Shown: positions 8,451 through 16,048, numbered from the stretch's first letter. The stretch is DNA of 64,000 nucleotides from an uncultured Oscillospiraceae bacterium (GCA_900555015.1 USJL01000004.1:1-64000), one strand, 5' to 3'. Notes: generated by a model from the letters alone, not told the origin. Translations and numbers: made by a program.

Positions 8451-9035
8451 CTATTTTGTTTTAATTAAATGCCAACCGTCTTTTGCATACACAATTCCGC
8501 TTAAAACCGTAATTACAGAAACAATCCAAAAAGCAATTGCACAATAAATGTTTAACCAATTAGGAGCATTGAATCCCGTTGCAGAAATTACAATTTCACC
8601 GTCTTTTTCCAATATTGCAAGAATAAGAAATGTTAAGCCTGTTGTAGACATTTGTAAAAATGTTTTGGCTTTTCCGAAAGCATTTGCCGCAATAACTTCT
8701 CCGCTTGCAGTTCCTGCCATTCTTATACCTGCTACAAGGAATTCACGTGCAAGCATAAGCATTATACAAATATCTGTATGCCAACCCATATTAATTAATA
8801 TTAAATAAGCTGCAAAAACAAGACTTTTATCTGAAAGCGGGTCCATAAGTTTTCCGAAATCAGTTACAAGACCTCTTTTTCTTGCAATATTTCCGTCAAC
8901 CTTATCACTCATACATGCAACAAAATAAACAAGTAAAGTTGCAACCCAGTGATAACGAAACGGAATAAAAGCAAACGCCATTAAAAACGGTATGCAACAA
9001 AATCTGAAAACAGTAATCTTATTTGGTAAATTCAT
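8451..9035 (-). CDS. pgsA: CDP-diacylglycerol--glycerol-3-phosphate 3-phosphatidyltransferase
   Basis: PgsA makes phosphatidylglycerol phosphate from CDP-diacylglycerol and glycerol 3-phosphate in the membrane. The 194-residue protein has several membrane segments and the CDP-alcohol phosphotransferase signature SDKVDGNIARKRG...FGKLMDPLSDK, with spaced Asp residues around residues 43-70. It follows rimO with one base between them, at the end of the recA-recX-rimO-pgsA operon; pgsA near recA is common in Bacillota. Confidence 0.95.
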   Translation of the reverse strand: MNLPNKITVFRFCCIPFLMAFAFIPFRYHWVATLLVYFVACMSDKVDGNIARKRGLVTDFGKLMDPLSDKSLVFAAYLILINMGWHTDICIMLMLAREFLVAGIRMAGTASGEVIAANAFGKAKTFLQMSTTGLTFLILAILEKDGEIVISATGFNAPNWLNIYCAIAFWIVSVITVLSGIVYAKDGWHLIKTK

Positions 9036-9036
9036 T

Positions 9037-10362
9037 TTAAATACATTCTCCTATCAAATCATATCCGTCAAAATCGGTAACTTTAACTTTAACAAAATCG
9101 CCCACATTATATTGTTTATCGGAAGTAAAAAATATTCCGCTGTCTATTTCAGGAGAATCCAAATAACTCCTGCCAATATATTTTCCGTCGTTTACTTCAT
9201 CTATAACAACTTCATATATGTTTCCTACACGGCTTTTATTTGCTTCTTCTGTGATTGAATATTGAATATCCATAAGAATTTCTGCTCGATGTTTTTTTAC
9301 ATCCTCATCAATTTGATTTTCATATTCAAAAGCCGGAGTATCTTCCTCGGGTGAATAAGTAAAGCATCCCATTTTGTCAAATTTAATATCTTTTACAAAT
9401 GAGCAAAGCTCTTCAAAATCTTTTTCGGTTTCCCCTGGAAATCCAACCATAAATGTTGTTCTTAAAGACAAATCCGGAATTCTTGATTTCATCTTATTCA
9501 AAAGCGTTTTTAAGGAATCATAAGAGCCGTTTCTGTTCATAGACTTCAAAACGCTTTCACTGCAATGCTGAAGCGGAATGTCAATATATGAACAAACCTT
9601 TTCTTCACTTGCAATCACTTCAATAAGTTCATCCGTGACTCTATCAGGATAACAGTAAAAAATTCTAATCCACTTAATACCATCAATTTTACAAAGTTCA
9701 CGAAGCAAATACGCTAATTTATATTCGCCGTACAACTCAATTCCGTATTTTGTTGTATCCTGCGCAATTAAAATAAGTTCTTTAACACCGTTAGCCGCAA
9801 GTTGTTTTGCTTCATTTAATATACTTTCTATTTTACGTTCTCTGTACTGCCCCCTGATAAGCGGAATTGCACAATATGAGCATTTATTGTTACAACCGTC
9901 TGAAAGCTTTAAATATGCCCAATGAGGCGGTGTGGATAATGTTCTTTCATCATCAAGAGGAAGAAAACATTTATTTGGATAGTTTTGAGTTACGATACCA
10001 ACTAAAGCCTTTTGACAAGTCTTAACAATATCGGCATTTGCACCAATACCTATTACAGCGTCAACTTCGGGTATTTCATTAATTATTTCATCTTGATAAC
10101 GCTCTGCCAAGCAACCTGTTACAACAAGTGCGGATATTAGCCCTGCTTTTTTGTATTCGGACACTTCCAAGATAGTCTCAATCGCTTCCTTTTTAGCGTC
10201 TTCAATAAATCCGCAAGTATTAACAATCATAACATCCGAATCTTCTATGTTTTGAACAACTGTAAAATTATTTTCTTTTAACTTATTCAACATAATTTCC
10301 CCATCAACCTGATTTTTAGGGCAACCGAGAGAAATCATACCAACCTTGTAACTATAGCTCAT
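9037..10362 (-). CDS. rimO: ribosomal protein S12 methylthiotransferase
   Basis: RimO is a radical-SAM enzyme that methylthiolates an aspartate of ribosomal protein S12. The 441-residue protein has the N-terminal cluster cysteines (SLGCPKNQVD, NTCGFIEDA, VTGCLAERY), the radical-SAM triad in DGCNNKCSYCAIPLIRG, and a C-terminal TRAM domain. The N-terminal SLGCPKNQVD favours RimO over MiaB; a separate MtaB paralogue is encoded at 19167. It overlaps recX by 11 bases. Confidence 0.95.
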   Translation of the reverse strand: MSYSYKVGMISLGCPKNQVDGEIMLNKLKENNFTVVQNIEDSDVMIVNTCGFIEDAKKEAIETILEVSEYKKAGLISALVVTGCLAERYQDEIINEIPEVDAVIGIGANADIVKTCQKALVGIVTQNYPNKCFLPLDDERTLSTPPHWAYLKLSDGCNNKCSYCAIPLIRGQYRERKIESILNEAKQLAANGVKELILIAQDTTKYGIELYGEYKLAYLLRELCKIDGIKWIRIFYCYPDRVTDELIEVIASEEKVCSYIDIPLQHCSESVLKSMNRNGSYDSLKTLLNKMKSRIPDLSLRTTFMVGFPGETEKDFEELCSFVKDIKFDKMGCFTYSPEEDTPAFEYENQIDEDVKKHRAEILMDIQYSITEEANKSRVGNIYEVVIDEVNDGKYIGRSYLDSPEIDSGIFFTSDKQYNVGDFVKVKVTDFDGYDLIGECI

Positions 10363-10957
10363 TTTCTAAATTATTCAATGCAAACTTTATATCGCTGTAG
10401 GAAAAACCTTTTCTCATTAAAGCCGCAATAACTTTTTCCTTTCCGTTTTCAGTGTTTAGTTTTCTGATATAAGATTTATTGATAACATTAATTATAGCCG
10501 ATGAATTGTCAAATTCAAATTCATTTAAAACTTCATAAATTATATCTTTATCAATGCCTTTTTGAAAAAGCTCTTGCCTGACGTGATTTTCAGAAAAATT
10601 TTTTGTATTAACTAAGTAATTTGTATATTCAAGCGCAAATTTACGGTCGTCCAAATAACCCAGCTCAATAAATCTGTTTATTGCTTTGTTTGCGGAATTT
10701 TCATCAACCATATGCAATAATTTTACTTTAAGTTCTTTAATTGAATGGCTTCGTCGTGAAAGCAAATCCGCACACTTGTTAAAAGCTTTTCTATAGTTGA
10801 TTTTTTCAAGCAAACACTGCCATTCTTCATCACCGATTTCAGTTTCGTTTGCTATAAAATTTTCTGCCCAAAAATCAACATCTGTCGTAACAACATATTC
10901 ATCGTCAAGCAAAATATGAATCTTTTTGCCACGACCCTTTTGAGAAGTTAAAACCAT
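10352..10957 (-). CDS. recX: regulatory protein RecX
   Basis: RecX modulates RecA filaments. The 201-residue, helix-rich protein has the tandem three-helix repeats of the family, for example NKCADLLSRRSHSIKELKVK and later RQELFQKGIDKDIIYEVLNE. Its start codon overlaps the recA stop by one base, a strong sign of translational coupling and functional pairing. Confidence 0.9.
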   Translation of the reverse strand: MVLTSQKGRGKKIHILLDDEYVVTTDVDFWAENFIANETEIGDEEWQCLLEKINYRKAFNKCADLLSRRSHSIKELKVKLLHMVDENSANKAINRFIELGYLDDRKFALEYTNYLVNTKNFSENHVRQELFQKGIDKDIIYEVLNEFEFDNSSAIINVINKSYIRKLNTENGKEKVIAALMRKGFSYSDIKFALNNLENEL

Positions 10958-12117
10958 CAGTCTTCATCATCTTCAACGGCAATATCAAGTTTTGCTCTTG
11001 CTGCCGCACGTGTTTGCTTAACAGGTGTTTCTTCAGTGGCAGGAGTTTCATCAAGTTCTGCCTTAGGAGCAGCCTTTGCACGATATTTTTGACCTGCAGT
11101 ATTTTGCAATTCAGCAAGTTTTTCCTTAATTTGCTTCTCAACAGTAGCTGCAAATTCAGGATTTTCAGCAATATAGTCTTTAACTTTTTCCCTACCTTGA
11201 CCAAGTCTTTGGTCGCCGTATGAAAACCAAGAACCGCTTTTTTTAATAATACCGGTTTCAACTGCAACGTCTACAATTTCGCCGTCCTTGCTTATTCCTG
11301 TTCCATACATAATATCAAATTCTGCTTGCTTAAACGGAGGTGCAAGTTTATTTTTAACAATTTTAGCACGTGTTCTGTTTCCGATGAATTCGGTGCTTGA
11401 AGTTTTAAGCGTTTCTACCCTTCTTACATCAATTCTCATAGAAGAATAGAATTTTAATGCACGACCGCCGGTAGTAACTTCCGGGTTACCGTACATAACA
11501 CCAACTTTTTCACGAAGTTGGTTAATAAAAATAATTAAGCAATTACTTTTATTTATAGCACCTGTAAGTTTACGAAGCGCCTGGCTCATAAGGCGTGCGT
11601 GTAAACCAACATGTGAATCACCCATATCGCCGTCAATTTCAGAACGGGGAACAAGAGCGGCAACAGAGTCAACAACAATAATATCTACAGCACCGGAGCG
11701 TACAAGTTGCTCGGTAATTTCCAATGCCTGTTCACCGTAATCAGGTTGTGCAACAAGAAGAGAGTCAATATCAACGCCTAAATTACCGGCATATACAGGA
11801 TCAAGTGCATGTTCAGCATCAATAAACGCAGCTTCGCCGCCTAACTTTTGAGCTTCTGCAATACAATGAAGTGCAAGAGTTGTTTTACCTGAAGATTCAG
11901 GACCGTAAATTTCAACTATTCTTCCTCTTGGAAGTCCGCCTATACCGGTTGCCAAATCAAGTGTAAATGAACCTGTAGAAATAGCCTCTACATTTAAATG
12001 GCTGTTTTCACCAAGACGCATTACTGCACCTGCACCATACTGCTTTTCAATTTGTTTAAGAGCTGATTCAAGAGCGGTTTTTTTATCCGCAGAAGTAACT
12101 TTTTTATCGTTTGCCAT
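10957..12117 (-). CDS. recA: recombinase RecA
   Basis: RecA is the ATP-dependent strand-exchange recombinase and SOS co-protease. The ATG at 12117, preceded by GAGGAG, gives a 386-residue protein starting MANDKKV. The frame remains open for 76 more codons upstream, but that extension has no family match and lies under the divergent rpmB gene. Walker A is GPESSGKTT at 72-80, Walker B is [10 protein letters not shown], and the L2 loop region is [16 protein letters not shown]. The C-terminus has an Ala/Lys-rich linker and an acidic EDDED tail. Confidence 0.98.
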   Translation of the reverse strand: MANDKKVTSADKKTALESALKQIEKQYGAGAVMRLGENSHLNVEAISTGSFTLDLATGIGGLPRGRIVEIYGPESSGKTTLALHCIAEAQKLGGEAAFIDAEHALDPVYAGNLGVDIDSLLVAQPDYGEQALEITEQLVRSGAVDIIVVDSVAALVPRSEIDGDMGDSHVGLHARLMSQALRKLTGAINKSNCLIIFINQLREKVGVMYGNPEVTTGGRALKFYSSMRIDVRRVETLKTSSTEFIGNRTRAKIVKNKLAPPFKQAEFDIMYGTGISKDGEIVDVAVETGIIKKSGSWFSYGDQRLGQGREKVKDYIAENPEFAATVEKQIKEKLAELQNTAGQKYRAKAAPKAELDETPATEETPVKQTRAAARAKLDIAVEDDED

Positions 12118-12150
12118 ATAACATAACTCCTCACAATAATTTACTTGTCT

Positions 12151-12179
12151 ATTATAATAAATTATTATAATAAAATCAA
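12151..12179 (-). promoter_or_regulatory. recA promoter
   Basis: On the minus strand TTGATT (12179-12174) and a perfect TATAAT (12156-12151) are 17 bases apart, about 35 bases upstream of the recA ATG. Confidence 0.6.
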
Positions 12180-12197
12180 CCAAAAGTACAAAAAATA

Positions 12198-12209
12198 GAA
12201 CAAATTTTC
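12198..12209. promoter_or_regulatory. possible LexA-like site upstream of recA
   Basis: GAACAAATTTTC resembles the Gram-positive SOS box core GAAC-N4-GTTC but has one mismatch in the second half-site. It lies about 20 bases upstream of the recA -35, in a position consistent with SOS control. The AT-rich context makes a chance match possible. Confidence 0.25.
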
Positions 12210-12237
12210 TGTTTTTTAAAATAATAATAAAAAATGC

Positions 12238-12266
12238 TTGCATTTTGTTTTTATTTGTGGTAATAT
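12238..12266 (+). promoter_or_regulatory. rpmB promoter with extended -10
   Basis: TTGCAT (12238-12243) and TAATAT (12261-12266) are 17 bases apart, and TGTGG directly precedes the -10, matching the extended -10 form TRTGN. The rpmE promoter in this window has the same -35, spacing and TGTGG element. Confidence 0.6.
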
Positions 12267-12301
12267 CATTGCGTTGTAAATTTATAAGGAGGTGTTCGCT
12301 A

Positions 12302-12487
12302 ATGGCAAAATGTGAATACTGCGGAAAAGAAATGACTTTCGGCATTAAGGTTTCTCACTCACACAGACGTTCAAACAGAACTTGGAAACCAAACATCAAA
12401 AAGGTAAAGGCTATTGTAAACGGCTCTCCTAAAAGAGTTTATGTATGCACAAGATGTCTTCGCTCAGGCAAGGTTGAAAGAGCTTAA
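12302..12487 (+). CDS. rpmB: 50S ribosomal protein L28
   Basis: The 61-residue product is a complete L28 with [15 protein letters not shown] and two CxxC pairs (CEYC near residue 4, CTRC near residue 51), so it is the zinc-binding form. The ATG at 12302 follows AAGGAGGTG. It stands alone, divergent from recA, with its own promoter and two hairpins behind it. In Bacillus rpmB lies beside spoVM; here it is about 13 kb away. Confidence 0.97.
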   Translation: MAKCEYCGKEMTFGIKVSHSHRRSNRTWKPNIKKVKAIVNGSPKRVYVCTRCLRSGKVERA

Positions 12488-12502
12488 TTCGCAAAAAAGA
12501 AC

Positions 12503-12532
12503 GCCATCGGTTTTCCGATGGCTTGTTTTTTT
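12503..12532 (+). terminator. rpmB intrinsic terminator
   Basis: GCCATCGG (12503-12510) pairs with CCGATGGC (12515-12522) around TTTT, followed by TTGTTTTTTT. Confidence 0.92.
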
Positions 12533-12546
12533 ATTCAAAAAATATT

Positions 12547-12573
12547 AAGGGAGGCATTGCCTCCCTTTTGTTT
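12547..12573. terminator. second hairpin/terminator after rpmB
   Basis: AAGGGAGGCA (12547-12556) pairs with TGCCTCCCTT (12558-12567), followed by TTGTTT. It stands in tandem with the rpmB terminator and insulates the small-ORF region downstream. Confidence 0.7.
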
Positions 12574-12621
12574 ATTTATCTTTTTTACTTTTAAAATAAC
12601 TTTTAGTACCTGTTGTCTGCA

Positions 12622-12665
12622 CTTATTTCGCCTGATGAGTAAAGTGTCGAAATAAGAGCTGACAC
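12622..12665 (+). repeat. inverted repeats with two competing pairings
   Basis: CTTATTTCG (12622-12630) is exactly complementary to CGAAATAAG (12648-12656), with a 17-base loop. Inside the loop, GTGTC (12644-12648) is complementary to GACAC (12661-12665). The two pairings share base 12648 and cannot both form fully. The element lies just upstream of the small reading frames and could be a 5' leader structure or an operator. A weak promoter, TTGTTT-N18-TAAAAT (12568-12597), lies upstream. Confidence 0.5.
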
Positions 12666-12696
12666 AAAAGCAAACTTTAAAATGGAGCGAACAATT

Positions 12697-12879
12697 ATGC
12701 AGATGAATAAGAAAAATAAAAATTTTATAAGAGCCTCTGACAAGGTGCTTAAAAGCAAACAAAACAGCGCCTTTGAAGATAAAAAGGAAATTCAAGAAGG
12801 TGAAGAAATGACAAGCAACGAAATGTATCAGCTACTTATATGGCTAAAAAAGAGAGCTACACATTTGAGCAAGCAATAG
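12697..12879 (+). CDS. small hypothetical protein, possible frameshift site
   Basis: This 60-codon frame starts at an ATG preceded by GGAG. It begins MQMNKKNKNFIRASDKVLKS, is Lys-rich, and was not recognised. A second in-frame ATG at 12808, with the better site AAGGTGA, would give a short product beginning MTSNEMYQLLIWLKK. Near the end the frame contains the slippery heptamer A AAA AAG (12846-12852) in the reading phase used by dnaX; a -1 slip enters the frame described next. It may be a small accessory gene, a programmed frameshift or a decayed gene. No transposase or integrase is nearby. Confidence 0.4.
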   Translation: MQMNKKNKNFIRASDKVLKSKQNSAFEDKKEIQEGEEMTSNEMYQLLIWLKKRATHLSKQ

Positions 12880-12974
12880 ACTTAATCAAATGCATAGCCG
12901 AAAAAAATCTGATGATTAATCATCAGTCAACGGAGTATCGCAACTACTCCATTGTTTTTATTATATCAAACTAA
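12840..12974 (+). CDS. small overlapping reading frame in the -1 frame
   Basis: This 44-codon frame begins at an ATG at 12840 (no clear ribosome-binding site) and overlaps the end of the preceding small gene. Joined to that gene by a -1 slip at 12852 it reads LIWLKK then ESYTFEQAIDLIKCIAEK, an amphipathic, helix-like continuation more protein-like than the eight codons left in the original frame. Against a functional full-length product, a terminator-like hairpin (12932-12950 plus T-run) lies within the last third. It was not recognised as a known family. Confidence 0.3.
   Translation: MAKKESYTFEQAIDLIKCIAEKNLMINHQSTEYRNYSIVFIISN
12909..12926. repeat. 18-bp perfect palindrome
   Basis: CTGATGATTAATCATCAG is fully self-complementary. 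It lies inside the small reading frame and just before the terminator-like hairpin at 12932, so it could be an operator or part of a 3' structure. Confidence 0.6.
12932..12960 (+). terminator. terminator-like hairpin in small-ORF region
   Basis: GGAGTA (12932-12937) pairs with TACTCC (12945-12950), followed by ATTGTTTTTA. The 6-bp stem and T-rich tail fit a modest plus-strand terminator for transcription of the small frames. From here to plsY (12975-13156) I see only a weaker hairpin before a T6 run near 13066, a palindrome TAGTGTTAACACTA at 13082-13095 and the plsY terminator. Confidence 0.5.
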
Positions 12975-13104
12975 TTTCAAATTAGCAAGATAAAATTGAA
13001 CTACACCGTTTATTTTGTATAGTTGTATCATTGTCAAGTATGACCTCTTCGGCTAGTAGAAGGCTTTTTTATTACTAACCATAGTGTTAACACTAAAAAT
13101 AAAA

Positions 13105-13135
13105 AAGTGTTGCATGCAGGCGGCAACACCTTTTT
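13105..13135 (-). terminator. terminator of the der-plsY operon
   Basis: On the minus strand GTGTTGC and GCAACAC arms flank a loop containing CGCCTGCAT, with A-rich sequence before and a T-run after. It reads as a terminator on both strands. Confidence 0.85.
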
Positions 13136-13156
13136 ATTTTATAACTTATTTCTGCA

Positions 13157-13813
13157 TTACTCACTTTTAAAACTGATTTTACTTTCCGTGTGATTAAGCA
13201 ATTTTTTTATATTTTCCCTATGAGCCACAACTACTATAATCGTAAATATCGTAGCAATAACCGTTAAGATTATACTTTTATGAAAAATAAAAATAAATAT
13301 AGGATACAGCAATGCCATAACTATACTGCCTAAAGACACATATTTAGTTATTAATACTATAACAATAAATATTGCAAGCAAAATAAGGGCGATGCGCCAA
13401 TCAATAGCAAAAACCATTCCGCCGGACGTTGCTACGCCCTTTCCCCCTTTAAATTTAAAAAAACAAGGAAAGATATGACCTAACACACAAAAAAAGCCTG
13501 CAAAGGATTTAACCAACATTTTAGTGTCAACAGAATCAAAAAAAGGATTTTCCACATCAAGTAACGCAGGAGTTCTTGACACTACAAACAAAGCAATCCA
13601 TATTGCTACAAACACTTTCAGCATATCGCCGACAATTGTTAAAGCAGCATAGGTTTTGCCATAATTCCTAAGCATATTTGTGGAACCGGCATTGCCGCTT
13701 CCGTGAGCTCGTATATCGTCTTTTTTTAAACTTCTTGAAAGTATAATACCAAAGTTCAAACTGCCCAGCAAATAAGACACAACGGCTATGACAGCAAATG
13801 AAATATATATCAT
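13157..13813 (-). CDS. plsY: glycerol-3-phosphate acyltransferase (acyl-phosphate type)
   Basis: PlsY acylates glycerol 3-phosphate from acyl phosphate, the first step of phospholipid synthesis. The 218-residue membrane protein has about five membrane segments and the conserved cytoplasmic motifs GSGNAGSTNMLR (about 38-49) and FKGGKGVATSGG. Its start codon overlaps the der stop in a TAATG arrangement, so the two genes are translationally coupled. Confidence 0.96.
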   Translation of the reverse strand: MIYISFAVIAVVSYLLGSLNFGIILSRSLKKDDIRAHGSGNAGSTNMLRNYGKTYAALTIVGDMLKVFVAIWIALFVVSRTPALLDVENPFFDSVDTKMLVKSFAGFFCVLGHIFPCFFKFKGGKGVATSGGMVFAIDWRIALILLAIFIVIVLITKYVSLGSIVMALLYPIFIFIFHKSIILTVIATIFTIIVVVAHRENIKKLLNHTESKISFKSE

Positions 13814-15141
13814 TATTTTTTACTGTCTCCCCTTTCACGGATAATAAATCTTACAGGAGTACCGTCAAGTCCAAAAACTTCTCTTATTTGATTTTCCAAA
13901 TATCTTTGATAAGAAAAATGAAAAAGCTCTGCGTTATTAAGAAAAAATACAAATGTAGGAGGTCTTGTTGATGCCTGAGTCATATAATAAATTTTAAGAC
14001 GTTTGCCTTTATCTGTTGGCGGTTGAACTCTTGCAGTTGCAACTGCAAGAACCTCATTCAACTTACCGGTTGAAATGCGCATTGAATTTTGAGTGTGTAC
14101 AAAAGCAATCATTTCAAACAGCCTGTCTATTCTTTGACCGGTTTTGGCAGAAATAAACATAATAGGAGCATAGCTCATAAAAGAAAAATCATTTGCAAGT
14201 TTTTTTCTGAATTCATTCATTGTATTACCGTCTTTTTCAACAGCATCCCATTTGTTAACTGCGATAATACATGCTTTTCCCTGTTCCAAAGCAATGCCTG
14301 CCACTTTAGAATCCTGCTCTGTAAAACCTTCTGTGGCGTCAATCATAATAACACACACATTCGCCCTTTCAACAGCCATTCTCGCGCGAATAATACTGAA
14401 TTTCTCAATAGCGTCATTAATTCTGCTTTTCCTGCGTATTCCTGCGGTATCAATAATATTGAATTTACCATACTTATTTTCAATATACGTATCGGTAGTA
14501 TCTCTTGTAGTGCCGGCAATATCAGAAACAATAGCCCTGTTTTCACCGCTGATTTTATTTACAAGGGAAGATTTTCCAACATTCGGTTTGCCTATAACGG
14601 CAACGTTTATAATTTCTTCATCTTCCTCTTCGTCTTCCTGTTCTGGAAAATACTTAATAACCTCATCAAGCAAATCTCCTGTTCCGTGTCCGTGAACAGA
14701 CGAAACAGCAATGGGGTCGCCGATACCCAAGTTATAAAACTCGTAAAAATCAGGACTGATTTCACCAACACTGTCACATTTATTAACGCATAAAATTACA
14801 GGTTTTCCGCTTTTTTGAAGCATTGACGCAACTTCATGGTCAGTTGCAACAACGCCGCATGTTAAATCGGTTACCAAAATAATTACATCTGCGGTTTCAA
14901 TAGCTATTTCAGCCTGGGCACGCATTTGACTTAAAATAATATCATCGGAATAAGGCTCTATGCCGCCTGTGTCTACAAGTAAAAAATTATGATTAAGCCA
15001 TTCACAATCGCCGTAAATTCTATCTCTTGTAACACCCGGCGTATCATCTACAATAGACAATCTTGAACCGATTAATTTATTAAACAATGTGGATTTACCT
15101 ACGTTAGGTCTGCCAACGATTGCAACAACCGGTTTACTCAT
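13813..15141 (-). CDS. der: ribosome biogenesis GTPase Der (EngA)
   Basis: Der is a double GTPase needed for 50S assembly. The ATG at 15141 follows AAAGG at a suitable distance; an in-frame GTG three codons upstream is too close to that site. The 442-residue protein has a first G1 loop GRPNVGKST at 10-18, an acidic linker rich in Glu/Asp, a second G1 loop GKPNVGKSS near 184, NKWD of the second domain and the C-terminal KH-like domain. Confidence 0.96.
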   Translation of the reverse strand: MSKPVVAIVGRPNVGKSTLFNKLIGSRLSIVDDTPGVTRDRIYGDCEWLNHNFLLVDTGGIEPYSDDIILSQMRAQAEIAIETADVIILVTDLTCGVVATDHEVASMLQKSGKPVILCVNKCDSVGEISPDFYEFYNLGIGDPIAVSSVHGHGTGDLLDEVIKYFPEQEDEEEDEEIINVAVIGKPNVGKSSLVNKISGENRAIVSDIAGTTRDTTDTYIENKYGKFNIIDTAGIRRKSRINDAIEKFSIIRARMAVERANVCVIMIDATEGFTEQDSKVAGIALEQGKACIIAVNKWDAVEKDGNTMNEFRKKLANDFSFMSYAPIMFISAKTGQRIDRLFEMIAFVHTQNSMRISTGKLNEVLAVATARVQPPTDKGKRLKIYYMTQASTRPPTFVFFLNNAELFHFSYQRYLENQIREVFGLDGTPVRFIIRERGDSKK

Positions 15142-15190
15142 AAACAACACAACCTTTCTTTAAATTCTTAATAAAGCCATAACAACAAGA

Positions 15191-15222
15191 AAGACGGACA
15201 AATAGATTGCCCGTCCGAAAAT
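15191..15222 (-). terminator. probable rpmF terminator
   Basis: After rpmF the minus strand carries CGGACGGG and GTCCGTC arms around CAATCTATTT, followed by the T-rich tail TTTCTTG. Two overlapping 5-bp registers are possible, so the strength is moderate. Confidence 0.5.
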
Positions 15223-15234
15223 TCTTGTAAACTC

Positions 15235-15420
15235 TTACGCTTCTTCTTTAGCAATAACTTCCTTGCCGTTGTAGTATCCGCAGTTTGCACATACCTTGTG
15301 AGGTACTGTATAACCTGAACAATTCGGACACTTAACAAGTGTTGGAGCATCTAATTTCCAAACGCTTGAACGTCTTTTGTTTTTTCTTGCTGTTGAAGTT
15401 CTTCTTGCTGGTACTGCCAT
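15235..15420 (-). CDS. rpmF: 50S ribosomal protein L32
   Basis: The 61-residue protein starts MAVPARRTSTARKNKRRS, the standard L32 N-terminus, and carries zinc pairs CPNC and CANC, so it is the zinc-binding form. It lies 35 bases after the DUF177 gene with a GGAGG ribosome-binding site, the gene order conserved for yceD-rpmF across many bacteria. Confidence 0.97.
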   Translation of the reverse strand: MAVPARRTSTARKNKRRSSVWKLDAPTLVKCPNCSGYTVPHKVCANCGYYNGKEVIAKEEA

Positions 15421-15455
15421 TTTTATAGCCTCCTTTATTCAAAAAACTGAATTAT

Positions 15456-15956
15456 TTACTCTTCATCAAGTAATTGAAGCAATGCCGCCATTCTAGGATC
15501 AACGTCTTTTTTACAATCGCAATCTCCAAAATTTAAATTTTTACCGCACTTTGCACACAAGCCTTTACAGTCTTCTTTACAAAGCATTTTACTTGGCAAA
15601 AACAATTGCACTTCTTCATTAATGAGTTCATCTAAATCAAGAACGCCGCTTTCAACAACAATGTAATCATCATAATCAACATCATTTGCCAAATCAGGTA
15701 CAAGAACTTTATTTAAATTAAAACTCATATTTTTTACAAAATCTTCTGCACAGCGATCACAAATACCGTTAAAAACAAAGGAAATTTTAATATCAAGATA
15801 AACAACCTGTGCTTTTTCGTAAACACTGCCTTTTACGGCTGCACCGTGTTTAATCGGATTATAATCACTGTAAACAAGATCATCAAGATTCAAGGTGTAA
15901 TCAACAGAAACAACCTCATCACTTCCGTTAAAAAGGTTTGTAAGGTCAATTTTCAT
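15456..15956 (-). CDS. DUF177 (YceD-like) protein
   Basis: The 166-residue protein belongs by sequence style and location to DUF177/YceD, a family encoded just upstream of rpmF and linked to 23S rRNA/50S assembly in other organisms. It has a CDRCAEDF motif near residue 63 and a Cys-rich C-terminal section with CKEDCKGLCAKCGKN and CDCK, likely to bind zinc. It has its own promoter and probably co-transcribes rpmF. Confidence 0.85.
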   Translation of the reverse strand: MKIDLTNLFNGSDEVVSVDYTLNLDDLVYSDYNPIKHGAAVKGSVYEKAQVVYLDIKISFVFNGICDRCAEDFVKNMSFNLNKVLVPDLANDVDYDDYIVVESGVLDLDELINEEVQLFLPSKMLCKEDCKGLCAKCGKNLNFGDCDCKKDVDPRMAALLQLLDEE

Positions 15957-15983
15957 AACTTCACCTCATCTCGCACTTTAGGT

Positions 15984-16012
15984 ATTATATATATAAATAA
16001 AAGTTTTGTCAA
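15984..16012 (-). promoter_or_regulatory. promoter of the DUF177-rpmF operon
   Basis: A perfect TTGACA (16012-16007) and a perfect TATAAT (15989-15984) are 17 bases apart on the minus strand, the strongest consensus promoter seen in the window. Confidence 0.75.
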
Positions 16013-16024
16013 TAGAAAATTAAG

Positions 16025-16048
16025 AAAAAAGGCGTGGAAAACCACGCC
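16025..16048 (-). terminator. terminator of the pgi/P-loop unit
   Basis: GGCGTGG and CCACGCC form a perfect 7-bp stem around TTTT on the minus strand, followed by TTTTTT (16030-16025). Confidence 0.9.

Noticed and set aside
10905..11267. 120-codon minus-strand frame overlapping recA 3' end and recX
   Set aside because: It is the alternate-frame reading of the Ala/Lys-rich recA C-terminus, Leu/Lys-rich with no support.
12118..12345. 76-codon upstream extension of the recA frame
   Set aside because: It overlaps the divergent rpmB start and both promoters, has no RecA-like sequence, and a good GAGGAG site precedes the ATG at 12117.
12629..12655. Possible hammerhead ribozyme: CTGATGA followed by CGAAA
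   Set aside because: The bases between the two conserved boxes form only one pair, and there is no room for a stem I between the presumed cleavage site and CTGATGA. The motif is likely a coincidence within the inverted-repeat loop.
12530..13150. tRNA, CRISPR or transposase in the accessory-looking stretch
   Set aside because: No cloverleaf, no regularly spaced repeats and no transposase-like frame could be found; only small frames and dyads are present.
14089..14793. Long plus-strand open frames inside der
   Set aside because: They are antisense shadows of a clear GTPase gene, rich in Phe/Asn/His and without ribosome-binding sites or known motifs.
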